From the NCBI GenBank assembly GCA_045588185.1, contig JAZNDR010000020.1, forward strand, positions 1 to 14,011: 14,011 bases of DNA. The letters are read 5' to 3'. This DNA is from Scatosoma sp045588185 (lineage in GTDB: Bacteria > Bacillota > Clostridia > Christensenellales > Borkfalkiaceae). The notes below the pieces were generated by a model that saw only the letters and a program-made list of their open reading frames with translations, was not told the DNA's origin and did no database searches. A program made the translations under genes and the position numbers. Each line of letters begins with the position of its first letter. Positions within the stretch are counted from its first letter, which is position 1. Shown piece after piece: positions 1 through 7,137 of the stretch.

Positions 1-2
1 TG

Positions 3-31
3 TTTACTTTTTTTTTCATTTAGGGTACAAT
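3..31 (+). promoter_or_regulatory. Sigma-A-type promoter upstream of comM
   Basis: A -35 element TTTACT (3-8) and a -10 element TACAAT (26-31) are separated by exactly 17 bp. The start of transcription would fall near 38, giving a leader of about 48 nt before the comM GTG. The region is T-rich and then AT-rich, as expected for a promoter. This is a pattern match only; no operator is evident. Confidence 0.6.
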
Positions 32-70
32 AGAATGCGGGATTATATATAAGGAAGTAAAAATACCGTA

Positions 71-78
71 AAGGAGGG
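71..78 (+). promoter_or_regulatory. Strong ribosome binding site deciding the comM GTG start
   Basis: AAGGAGGG lies 7 nt before the GTG at 86. It fixes that GTG as the start in preference to the in-frame ATG at codon 11, and the family N-terminus (MIAKV...) agrees. Confidence 0.8.
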
Positions 79-85
79 CAAAACC

Positions 86-1621
86 GTGATCGCAAAAGTA
101 CAAAGCTATGCGCTGATGGGCTTGGACGGAGTCGCCGTTGCCGTGGAAGCGGACGTGACGAAAGGCTTGCCCTCGTACGAAATCGTAGGTTTGCCCGACG
201 CGGCAGTTAAGGAATCCCGCGAGCGCGTGCGCAGCGCAATCAAAAATACGGGTTTGAATTTCCCCGCGCATAAGGTTACCGTCAATCTTGCGCCCGCCTA
301 TGTAAAAAAAGAAGGCTCGGCGTTCGATTTACCCGTCGCGGTAAGCTTATTGCTCGCTTACGGGGAATTACAAGCGGATATAGCGGATATAATATTTCTT
401 GGGGAGCTTGCGCTAAACGGTGATTTGCGCCCCGTAACGGGCGTTCTGCCCGCGCTCATTTCCGCAAGGGATAAGGGCTTTAAACGGTTTATCGTGCCGT
501 ATGAGAACCGCAAAGAGGCAGGGTATATCCACGGCGTAGAAGTGTACGCCGCCAAAACCTTGAAAGAGGTGATAGACCACCTTTCGGGCAACGCGCCCTT
601 ACAGTGTGTGGAAACCGCCGAATTTTCCGTAGACAATCAAACGGGCAAGCGTGCGTCCGATTTGGCGTTCGTCAAGGGGCAAGAAACGGCAAAGCGCGCC
701 TTAGAGGTCGCGGTTGCAGGCGGGCATAATATTTTATTCGTAGGCCCTCCGGGAAGCGGTAAAACGATGTTGGCAAGAGCCATTCCCACGATTTTGCCCG
801 ATATGAATTTTGAAGAGGCATTAGAGATAACGAAGATACATTCGGTGGCGGGTACGCTTGGCGAGAGCGGGATTATTTCTTCGCGTCCGTTCCGCAGTCC
901 CCACCATACGGCGAGCACCGTTTCTTTATGCGGTGGCGGGAATAAGAGCGTGCATCCAGGGGAGATAAGTCTTGCGCACGGCGGTGTGCTGTTTTTAGAC
1001 GAGTTGCCCGAGTATAAGCGTTCGAGCTTGGAAGCGTTGCGCCAGCCCTTGGAAGACGGCGTTATCACGATTTCGCGGGCGAGCGGAACGGTTACTTATC
1101 CCGCTTCATTTATGCTTTGCGCAAGTATGAACCCGTGTCCTTGCGGGCATTACGGGAGTCAAAAACGGCGTTGTACCTGTACGCCGAACGATATTCGCCG
1201 TTACCGTGCCCGTATTTCAGGTCCGCTTCTCGACCGCATTGATATTCAAGTGGAAGTGGACGGCGTGGAATACGACGACCTTATTTCCCAAGCGCAAGGA
1301 GAAACGAGTGCGGAAGTGAAAGCGCGCGCGGACAGCGCGCGGAAAATTCAACGCGAGCGGTTTTTAGATACGAGGATATCCTCGAACGCCGAAATGGGCG
1401 AACAGGAAATGCAGGCATATTGCAAATTAAGTGCGGAATGCGAGCAAGTTTTGCGGGAAGCGTTTGACAGATTACACTTATCCGCGCGGGCGCGTTCGCG
1501 TATCGTAAAAGTCGCCCGCACGATTGCCGACCTTGATTTGAGCGAGGATATTTCCGTGGAGCACATATACGAGGCGATATCGTATCGGACTTACGGCGCA
1601 GGTCTGGGAGAAGGAATTTAA
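86..1621 (+). CDS. comM: ComM/YifB-family Mg-chelatase-like AAA+ ATPase
   Basis: This is a hexameric AAA+ helicase-like ATPase of the ComM/YifB family. Family members promote branch migration during integration of single-stranded donor DNA in natural transformation. At 511 aa it is full length. Residues ~20-140 form the Lon-protease-like ChlI domain with the family signature GLPDAAVKESRERVRSAI. The AAA+ core has Walker A GPPGSGKT at 220-227 and Walker B VLFLDELPE at 301-309. A cysteine cluster (C351, C353, C363, C365) follows the core strand, as is usual in the family. A C-terminal Mg-chelatase helical domain completes it. The GTG start is supported by the SD at 71-78. It lies upstream of dprA, a frequent pairing in clostridia, but 380 bp of hairpin-rich DNA separates the two. 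The family assignment is firm. Activity in transformation is inferred from the family. Confidence 0.95.
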   Translation: MIAKVQSYALMGLDGVAVAVEADVTKGLPSYEIVGLPDAAVKESRERVRSAIKNTGLNFPAHKVTVNLAPAYVKKEGSAFDLPVAVSLLLAYGELQADIADIIFLGELALNGDLRPVTGVLPALISARDKGFKRFIVPYENRKEAGYIHGVEVYAAKTLKEVIDHLSGNAPLQCVETAEFSVDNQTGKRASDLAFVKGQETAKRALEVAVAGGHNILFVGPPGSGKTMLARAIPTILPDMNFEEALEITKIHSVAGTLGESGIISSRPFRSPHHTASTVSLCGGGNKSVHPGEISLAHGGVLFLDELPEYKRSSLEALRQPLEDGVITISRASGTVTYPASFMLCASMNPCPCGHYGSQKRRCTCTPNDIRRYRARISGPLLDRIDIQVEVDGVEYDDLISQAQGETSAEVKARADSARKIQRERFLDTRISSNAEMGEQEMQAYCKLSAECEQVLREAFDRLHLSARARSRIVKVARTIADLDLSEDISVEHIYEAISYRTYGAGLGEGI

Positions 1622-1635
1622 ATGCAAAATTGTGG

Positions 1636-1947
1636 GCGGGTACGACCCGCAACGGAACCTTTCTATCTTTTCGCGAGGTTTCGTATAAACGGTATCGTTT
1701 CCAACGAGGGGTCAAGGGGCATTGTCCCTTGCGGAAGGTTGAGGGCAGAGCCCTCGCATAATCAGCCCCAAGTAGCAAATCTTTGATTTGCCCTCACCGC
1801 GCAAGCGGTCAACGAAAGCTCTGCTTGCGTGTTAGCGCAAAACTTTGTTTTGCTTATTTAAGGCAGGGGGTCCGTCCTCACGGACGGCGACTGCCGTCGA
1901 GGCGCAAAGGCTCTGCCTCTGCACTCCGCAAGAAACTAAGTTTCTTG
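1636..1947. repeat. Array of short perfect hairpins between comM and dprA
   Basis: This intergenic stretch has no credible gene but holds many small inverted repeats, most with 3-4 nt loops: GCGGGT/ACCCGC (1636-1650), AAACG/CGTTT (1687-1700), CAAGGGGC/GTCCCTTG with one G-T pair (1713-1731), GAGGGC/GCCCTC (1741-1755), GCAAATC/GATTTGC (1775-1791), ACCGC/GCGGT with GCAA loop (1796-1809), GCAAAAC/GTTTTGC (1837-1853), GTCCGT/ACGGAC (1870-1885) overlapping the mutually exclusive GACGGC/GCCGTC (1883-1898), and CAAGAAAC/GTTTCTTG (1929-1947). Two stems differ by only one internal pair and share a TTT loop (1775-1791 and 1837-1853). None is followed by a clear U-tract, so they are not ordinary terminators. 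It may be a REP/MITE-like composite element or a structured leader of dprA. Function unknown. Confidence 0.75.
1749..1771. repeat. 23-bp dispersed repeat core, copy 1
   Basis: These 23 bases (AGCCCTC followed by GCATAATCAGCCCCAA) recur identically at 12634-12656, almost 11 kb away. Here the core starts inside the hairpin at 1741-1755, whose right arm is part of the core. It is followed after 3 nt by the hairpin GCAAATC-TTT-GATTTGC. An exact 23-mer in two intergenic spots, each leading into hairpins, indicates a dispersed repeat family rather than chance. Confidence 0.8.
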
Positions 1948-1975
1948 ACTTCTAATCTTATCGCTATTTTACAGT
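1945..1975 (+). promoter_or_regulatory. Weak candidate promoter upstream of dprA
   Basis: TTGACT (1945-1950) overlaps the right arm of the last hairpin. A poor -10 TACAGT (1970-1975) follows after a 19-bp spacer. The perfect TATAAT at 1993-1998 cannot serve as the -10 of a normal promoter, because it sits 3 bp before the dprA ATG. dprA may simply be read from the comM promoter. Confidence 0.25.
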
Positions 1976-2001
1976 AATAGCTTAAAAGGGGGTATAATAC
2001 A

Positions 2002-2868
2002 ATGGATATAAGCAGTAAAGCGGATATTACGGTTATCCCCCGCTCGTCGGAACTGTACCCCGCCGAATGGAAATCGGTCAAGGACGCGCCTCAAACGCTG
2101 TACGCGAAAGGGAATATACAATTACTCAAAAACCGTAAATTTACCGTTGTGGGTTCGCGCAGAACCCCTGCCAACGCCTTGAAGCTGGGTATGACCGTTT
2201 CCGCGGAGCTTGCGCGGTCGTTCACGCTCGTTACGGGCTGTGCGGAAGGTGGCGACCTCGCCGCGATAGAGGGCGGTTTGTTAGGCGAAAATAAAGTGAT
2301 TTGTGTGCTCGCAGGCGGATTTGGCGCGATTCCGCAAGCGAATTTACCCCTCTTGGAACGGGTGGTAAGAAACGGACTGTTGCTTGCACTCCACCCCTAC
2401 GATACGCCCGTGCGTTCGTTTTCCTACGAATACCGCAATAAGTTTTTAGCCTTGCTTAGCGAGGGTACGCTGGTCCTTTGCGCGGGAGAAAAGAGCGGTG
2501 CGCTGATTACGGCGAAATACGCCAAGCAAGCGGAAAAGCCCGTGTTTGCGTTTCCCTATCCGCCCAACTCGGCGGTGGGTTGCGGCGGCAACGGATTGAT
2601 AAAGCAGGGCGCGTATTTAACGGAAAAAGCCGAGGATATTTTAGAAAAGCTCGGCGTGGAAGCGGAAAGGCAAGAAAAACCGAAAATTCCGCTTTCCCCA
2701 GACGAGGAAAAGGCGTTTACCGTATTGCGGGAACTCACGGAAGGGCATATCAACGAGATATCCGCAAAATCAGGCTTGCCCGTGTTCAAGGCGCGCGCCG
2801 TGCTGTCGGCGTTGGAAGTAAAAGGGCTGGCGGTATCGCTCGGCGGAAACCGCTACGCGCCCGTATGA
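2002..2868 (+). CDS. dprA: DNA-processing protein DprA, short and divergent
   Basis: DprA binds incoming single-stranded DNA and loads RecA on it during natural transformation. The protein is 288 aa, at the short end of the family, with no N-terminal SAM/HhH domain. The Rossmann core begins with VVGSRRTP (49-56). Other family landmarks are the RN pair in SYEYRNKF (141-148), EKSGALITA (163-171), and PNSAVGCGGNGLIKQGA (188-204). Residues 231-288 form the winged-helix (DML1-like) C-terminus. The usual glycine-rich SGxAxGID motif is replaced by TGCAEGGD (78-85), so this is a diverged member. SD AGGGGG (1987-1992) lies 9 nt before the ATG. The YP...P.xLYxKG region (19-37) starts where it does in relatives, which supports this start. 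topA follows after 35 bp. The identification is strong; DNA-uptake competence of the host is not shown. Confidence 0.9.
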   Translation: MDISSKADITVIPRSSELYPAEWKSVKDAPQTLYAKGNIQLLKNRKFTVVGSRRTPANALKLGMTVSAELARSFTLVTGCAEGGDLAAIEGGLLGENKVICVLAGGFGAIPQANLPLLERVVRNGLLLALHPYDTPVRSFSYEYRNKFLALLSEGTLVLCAGEKSGALITAKYAKQAEKPVFAFPYPPNSAVGCGGNGLIKQGAYLTEKAEDILEKLGVEAERQEKPKIPLSPDEEKAFTVLRELTEGHINEISAKSGLPVFKARAVLSALEVKGLAVSLGGNRYAPV

Positions 2869-2903
2869 TTTAAAGAAAAAAATTTTATTGTAAGGAATAG
2901 TAA

Positions 2904-5243
2904 ATGGATTTAATCATCGTAGAGTCGCCTTCCAAGGCGAAAACAATCTCCAAGTACCTCAAAGGCAAGTATCGTGTGGACGCTTCGGCGGGACATATCC
3001 GCGACTTGCCCGTGCACACGCTCGGCGTGGACGTGAAAAACGATTTCGAACCGAAATACGTCAATTCCGAAGGGAAAGAGGACGTAATCCGCCGTTTGAC
3101 GGACGCCACCAGAAAAGCCGAACGCGTTTATCTCGCAACCGACCCTGACCGTGAGGGAGAGGCGATCGCTTGGCACTTGCAGACGGTTTTGGGGCTTGAC
3201 GAGCAGGGCAAGAACCGTATCGAATTTAACGAGGTTTCCCAACGCGCGATTGAAGCGGCGTTAAAAGAACCCCGTCAAATCGACTACAATCTCGTGGACG
3301 CGCAACAGGCGCGCCGCGTGCTTGACCGCTTGGTGGGTTATAAGCTTTCCACGCTGTTAAACCATAAAATCGAGGACAAGAACGGCAACGGCAAACGCAC
3401 GCTTTCGGGCGGGCGGGTGCAGTCGGTCGCGCTCCGCTTGATTGTGGAGCGGGAACGGGAGATTGCCGCGTTCAAACCGCAGGAATACTGGAATTTGACC
3501 GCCGAGCTTCGGGATAAACCCAAGCAGTATTCAGCATTTAAGGCGTTGCTTGAAAAGAAAGGGGCAAAGAAATACAAACCCGCATCCGCGGAGGAAACGG
3601 CGGAAGTGCTCCGTATATTAGAACAGGGCGACTTTGTCGTTTCGAAAGTGAAAAAGACGGTCGTTAAATCGCACGCGCCCGCACCGTTTACGACGAGCTC
3701 TATGCAACAAGACGCGTCCACAAAGCTTGGCTTTACCGCGCCTGAAACGATGACGCTTGCACAGCATTTGTACGAGGGTATCGCCACGGAAAACGGCGAC
3801 CATATCGCGTTCATTACCTATATGCGTACCGACTCCGTCCGCGTTTCTAAGGAAGCGCAGGCAAAGGCGTTGGAGCGTATCGCGGCGGTATACGGCGAGG
3901 AATTCGTACCCGAAAAGCCTAACTACTACGCTTCGAAAAAAGGCGCACAGGACGCGCACGAGGCGGTGCGTCCCATTGATTTGGAAATGACGCCCGAAAA
4001 AGCGAAGAAACTATTGGATAAAAAGCATTTCGCGCTCTATAAGCTGATATACGAGCGGTTCTTGGCTTCGCAGATGGCGGAAGCGAAATATAACAGCGCG
4101 CAAATGGAAATCGACAACGGCGGGTATATTTTCAAGGCGAGCGGAAAGGTACTGTTATTCCAAGGCTTTACGGCGGTATATCAGGATATGTCAAAGAAAG
4201 AGGACGACGAGGGCGTTGATTATTCGAAGCTGTTGCCCGACTTGAAAGAGGGGGATATTCTTGACCTCGTTTCTATGCAAAAGGAACAAAAATTCACGAA
4301 ACCGCCCCTGCGTTACACGGACGCGTCTATCGTCAAAACGATGGAAGAAAAGGGAATCGGCAGACCGTCCACTTACGCGACTATCATTTCTAAGCTAATG
4401 CAAAAGTACGTGAAAAAGGACGGCAAATATATGGTACCCACCCCCATTGCCTACGACGTGGTGGATATGCTCGTGAAATGCTTTATCGACGTTATGGACG
4501 TCGGGTTTACCGCGGGTATGGAAAATAAGCTGGACGACATTGAAGAAGGGGGCGTAAACTGGCGGAAGGTAATCGGCGATTTCTATCCCGATTTCGAAAA
4601 GAATTTGCGCAAAGCCTCTACCTACGGCGACGAGCTGACGGACACCGTTTGCGGAAAATGCGGGCATTTTATGCTCCGCAGAATGGGTAAGTTTGGGAAA
4701 TATCTCGCTTGCTCCAACTATCCCGAATGTCAGAACATTATCAGCGAAAGCGAGCAGGAAATTTCCTCGGTACGCTGTCCCAAGTGCGGAGAAAATATGG
4801 TGGTAAAGAGCGGGAAATTCGGTAAATTCTTGGCTTGTCCGAGCTATCCCGATTGCCGTTCTACGATGTCGATGCCCACGGACGAAGAACCCAAGCTTGC
4901 GGGCAAATGCCCCGAATGCGGTTCGGCGATGTCGGTGCGTAAATCGAAAAAGGGCAAGGTATATTATAGCTGTTTGGGCTACCCCGACTGTAAATTTATG
5001 AGCTGGGATATTCCCACGGGCGACAAGTGTCCGCAGTGCTCGCAGGCGATCGTGCAAACGCCGCGCGGGAATATCAAGTGCAGTAATAAGGATTGTTCCT
5101 ACCGCGTAAAGACGGAAAAAACAAAGAGCGAAAATAGCTCCGCGCCCGATTTCGTGAGCAATTTCGAAGCACCGCCCCTTATGGACGAACCGCAATACGG
5201 CGAAAGCGGCGGCTTCATTTTCAACGGTTACGAAGATGAATAA
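2904..5243 (+). CDS. topA: DNA topoisomerase I (type IA)
   Basis: This enzyme relaxes negative supercoils by transient cleavage of one strand. The protein is 779 aa. The TOPRIM domain opens it with IIVESPSKAKTI (E7) and DPDREGEA, giving the metal-binding acidic set D80, D82 and E84. The active-site tyrosine is Y306 in FITYMRTDS. The C-terminus carries four four-cysteine zinc ribbons, beginning at C583, C625, C669 and C709. The first three show the G-K-x-G-K-[YF] pattern of topoisomerase zinc fingers, and the fourth is shorter. The protein ends with an acidic, low-complexity tail. SD AAGGA (2892-2896) lies 7 nt before the ATG. The last 8 nt overlap trmFO, so translation is probably coupled. 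Family and function are secure. Confidence 0.98.
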   Translation: MDLIIVESPSKAKTISKYLKGKYRVDASAGHIRDLPVHTLGVDVKNDFEPKYVNSEGKEDVIRRLTDATRKAERVYLATDPDREGEAIAWHLQTVLGLDEQGKNRIEFNEVSQRAIEAALKEPRQIDYNLVDAQQARRVLDRLVGYKLSTLLNHKIEDKNGNGKRTLSGGRVQSVALRLIVEREREIAAFKPQEYWNLTAELRDKPKQYSAFKALLEKKGAKKYKPASAEETAEVLRILEQGDFVVSKVKKTVVKSHAPAPFTTSSMQQDASTKLGFTAPETMTLAQHLYEGIATENGDHIAFITYMRTDSVRVSKEAQAKALERIAAVYGEEFVPEKPNYYASKKGAQDAHEAVRPIDLEMTPEKAKKLLDKKHFALYKLIYERFLASQMAEAKYNSAQMEIDNGGYIFKASGKVLLFQGFTAVYQDMSKKEDDEGVDYSKLLPDLKEGDILDLVSMQKEQKFTKPPLRYTDASIVKTMEEKGIGRPSTYATIISKLMQKYVKKDGKYMVPTPIAYDVVDMLVKCFIDVMDVGFTAGMENKLDDIEEGGVNWRKVIGDFYPDFEKNLRKASTYGDELTDTVCGKCGHFMLRRMGKFGKYLACSNYPECQNIISESEQEISSVRCPKCGENMVVKSGKFGKFLACPSYPDCRSTMSMPTDEEPKLAGKCPECGSAMSVRKSKKGKVYYSCLGYPDCKFMSWDIPTGDKCPQCSQAIVQTPRGNIKCSNKDCSYRVKTEKTKSENSSAPDFVSNFEAPPLMDEPQYGESGGFIFNGYEDE

Positions 5244-6546
5244 GCAAGAAGTGCTCGTTATCGGCGGGGGCTTGGCGGGAAGCGAGGCGGCGTATTATCT
5301 GGCAAAGCGCGGTATCAAAACCACGCTTGTGGATATGAAACCGCATAAATTCACCCCCGCGCACGAGAGTGAAAAATTCGGCGAGCTGGTATGCTCCAAC
5401 TCCCTAAAAAGCAACGATATTTACGCCAACGCGTGCGGGCTTTTAAAGGAAGAAATGCGGATTTTGGGTTCGCTCGTTATCGAGGCGGCGGATAATACCA
5501 AAGTCCCCGCCGGCGCGGCGCTTGCCGTGGATAGAGAAAAATTCGCCGAATATATCACGGAAAAATTAAAAGGCTGTGAAAGCCTTACTATCCGTTCGGA
5601 AGAGGTAAAAACTCTGCCCGATTTAGAAAAGGACGGGGGCAGGTACGCGATTATTGCGACGGGGCCCTTGACGAGCGACGCGCTTTCGGCAGATATTAAA
5701 GCGAAAATAAGCGACGGCTTACATTTTTACGACGCGTCCGCGCCTATCGTATCGGCGGAGAGCGTGGATATGGAAAAGGCGTTCACGGGCGATAGATACG
5801 GCAAGGGCACGGGCGATTATATCAACTGCCCGATGGACAAGGACGAGTATTACGCGTTCGTAGACGAGCTGTTGAACGCGGAAAAGGCGCATTTGCACGA
5901 GTTCGAAAAGGGGGAGATATTCGAGGGGTGTATGCCCGTTGAAGTGATGGCGTCGCGGGGCAGAGATACGCTGCGGTTCGGCACGCTGAAACCCGTGGGG
6001 TTATACGGCGAGGACGGCAAACGCCCGTACGCGGTGTTGCAGCTTCGCAAGGAAACGACGGCGGGGGATACGTATAACCTCGTCGGCTTCCAAACCAACC
6101 TCAAATTCCCCGAACAAAAACGGGTATTTTCGATGATTCCCGCTTTGCGCAACGCCGAGTTTTTACGCTACGGCGTGATGCATAGAAATACTTATATCGA
6201 TTCGCCGAGTGTTTTAAACCGTGATTTTTCGGTTAAGAATAATCAAAGACTTTTTTTCGCGGGGCAAATCACGGGCGTAGAGGGGTACGTCGAAAGCGCG
6301 GCGAGCGGGTTGCTGGCGGCGATTGCGATTGCGGACGAGATAGAGGGTAAACCTAAGCGTGTATTTGATGAACGCACGGTATGCGGCGCGTTGCAAACGC
6401 ATATTTCCGCGCCGACGCGGGATTTTCAGCCGATGAACGCAAACTTCGGTATACTTGCGCCCCTGCCCGTAAGGATTAAGGATAAAAAAGAACGCTATAA
6501 GGCGCTTGCGGAGCGGGCGCTTCAAGTAATCAAGGGAGAACTGTAA
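5236..6546 (+). CDS. trmFO: tRNA (uracil-54-C5)-methyltransferase, folate/FAD-dependent
   Basis: TrmFO makes ribothymidine (m5U) at position 54 of the tRNA T-loop, using methylenetetrahydrofolate and reduced FAD. The 436-aa length is typical. The N-terminal dinucleotide-binding motif is IGGGLAGSEAA (9-19). The two cysteines discussed for the B. subtilis enzyme are present: C53 in LVCSNSLKSN and C232 in EGCMPVEVMASRGRDT. The family C-terminal segment FAGQITGVEGYVESAASGL is also seen. The ATG lies inside the topA 3' end (8-nt overlap) without a good SD, so translational coupling is likely. hslV follows after 1 nt and has its SD inside this gene. Position next to topA is the standard Firmicutes arrangement. 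Confidence 0.97.
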   Translation: MNKQEVLVIGGGLAGSEAAYYLAKRGIKTTLVDMKPHKFTPAHESEKFGELVCSNSLKSNDIYANACGLLKEEMRILGSLVIEAADNTKVPAGAALAVDREKFAEYITEKLKGCESLTIRSEEVKTLPDLEKDGGRYAIIATGPLTSDALSADIKAKISDGLHFYDASAPIVSAESVDMEKAFTGDRYGKGTGDYINCPMDKDEYYAFVDELLNAEKAHLHEFEKGEIFEGCMPVEVMASRGRDTLRFGTLKPVGLYGEDGKRPYAVLQLRKETTAGDTYNLVGFQTNLKFPEQKRVFSMIPALRNAEFLRYGVMHRNTYIDSPSVLNRDFSVKNNQRLFFAGQITGVEGYVESAASGLLAAIAIADEIEGKPKRVFDERTVCGALQTHISAPTRDFQPMNANFGILAPLPVRIKDKKERYKALAERALQVIKGEL

Positions 6547-6547
6547 T

Positions 6548-7135
6548 ATGGAATTTAGAGGCACGACCATTTGTGCGGTCAAAAAGGACGGCGTTACGGC
6601 GATTGCGGGCGACGGTCAGGTAACGATGGGCGAATCGGTCATTTTCAAAAACACGGCGGTAAAGGTGCGCCGTATTTTCGGCGGAAAGGTAATTTTGGGC
6701 TTTGCCGGCTCGGTTACGGACGCGTTTGCGCTCACCGAGCGTTTCGAGGGAATGCTCAATAAATTTTCGGGAAATTTAATGCGTTCGGCGGTCGAGCTTG
6801 CCGAGCTTTGGAGAAGTGATAAAATCGGCAGAAAATTAGACGCGATGATGATCACGGCGGACGAAAACACTCTGCTCATTTTATCGGGTACGGGCGAAGT
6901 GATCGAGCCCGACGAGGGCGTTTGCGCGATCGGGAGCGGCGGTAACTACGCGTTGGCGGCGGCGCGCGCGCTGTATCAGGAAACGGACTACGACGCGGAA
7001 ACGATTGCGAAAAAGGCACTGAAAATCGCTTCGGAAATTTGCGTATTTACGAACGACAATATCCGTTGCGAGATAGTGGGCAATCCCGCGGAGAACCCGC
7101 CGAAAAAGAAGAGAACGGTTAAAAAGGAGGCGTAA
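6548..7135 (+). CDS. hslV: ATP-dependent protease subunit HslV (ClpQ)
   Basis: This is the proteolytic subunit of the HslUV (ClpYQ) complex, a double-hexamer N-terminal-nucleophile peptidase related to the proteasome beta subunit. The protein is 195 aa. The N-terminus MEFRGTTICAV places the likely nucleophile at T6, so a five-residue propeptide would have to be removed. GDGQVTMG, GFAGSVTDAF and IGSGGNYALAAARAL are family landmarks. The C-terminus runs about 17 residues beyond the usual end (…CEIVG) and is strongly basic (PPKKKRTVKKEA). The end of that tail coincides with the SD of hslU. SD AAGGGAG (6532-6538) sits inside trmFO, 9 nt before the ATG. It is certainly paired with hslU. Confidence 0.96.
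   Translation: MEFRGTTICAVKKDGVTAIAGDGQVTMGESVIFKNTAVKVRRIFGGKVILGFAGSVTDAFALTERFEGMLNKFSGNLMRSAVELAELWRSDKIGRKLDAMMITADENTLLILSGTGEVIEPDEGVCAIGSGGNYALAAARALYQETDYDAETIAKKALKIASEICVFTNDNIRCEIVGNPAENPPKKKRTVKKEA
7123..7130 (+). promoter_or_regulatory. Consensus ribosome binding site of hslU inside the hslV 3' end
   Basis: AAAGGAGG is 7 nt before the hslU ATG and is read as the Lys-Lys-Glu of the hslV tail. A much stronger SD than those of its neighbours may help keep HslU at or above the HslV level. Confidence 0.7.
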
Positions 7136-7137
7136 AA

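Noticed and set aside
1636..1650. Hairpin right after comM as its terminator
   Set aside because: The stem GCGGGT/ACCCGC is not followed by a U-tract, and it belongs to the wider hairpin array.
1281..1778. A 165-codon open frame on the minus strand across the comM 3' end and the hairpin region
   Set aside because: It overlaps comM antisense for most of its length, has no SD, and its remaining part reads through the hairpin repeats. It is a shadow frame.
1783..1977. A 64-codon open frame on the + strand inside the hairpin array
   Set aside because: No SD, composition dictated by the hairpins, and no recognisable domain. Structure explains the sequence better than coding.
1993..1998. Perfect TATAAT just upstream of dprA
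   Set aside because: It lies 3 bp before the ATG, so transcription would start inside the coding region, and no good -35 is 16-18 bp upstream. A leaderless dprA is unlikely given the SD at 1987-1992.
4395..5195. A 266-codon open frame antisense to topA
   Set aside because: It lies entirely opposite the conserved zinc-ribbon and core region of topA and has no domain or SD. Long antisense frames are expected at this codon usage.
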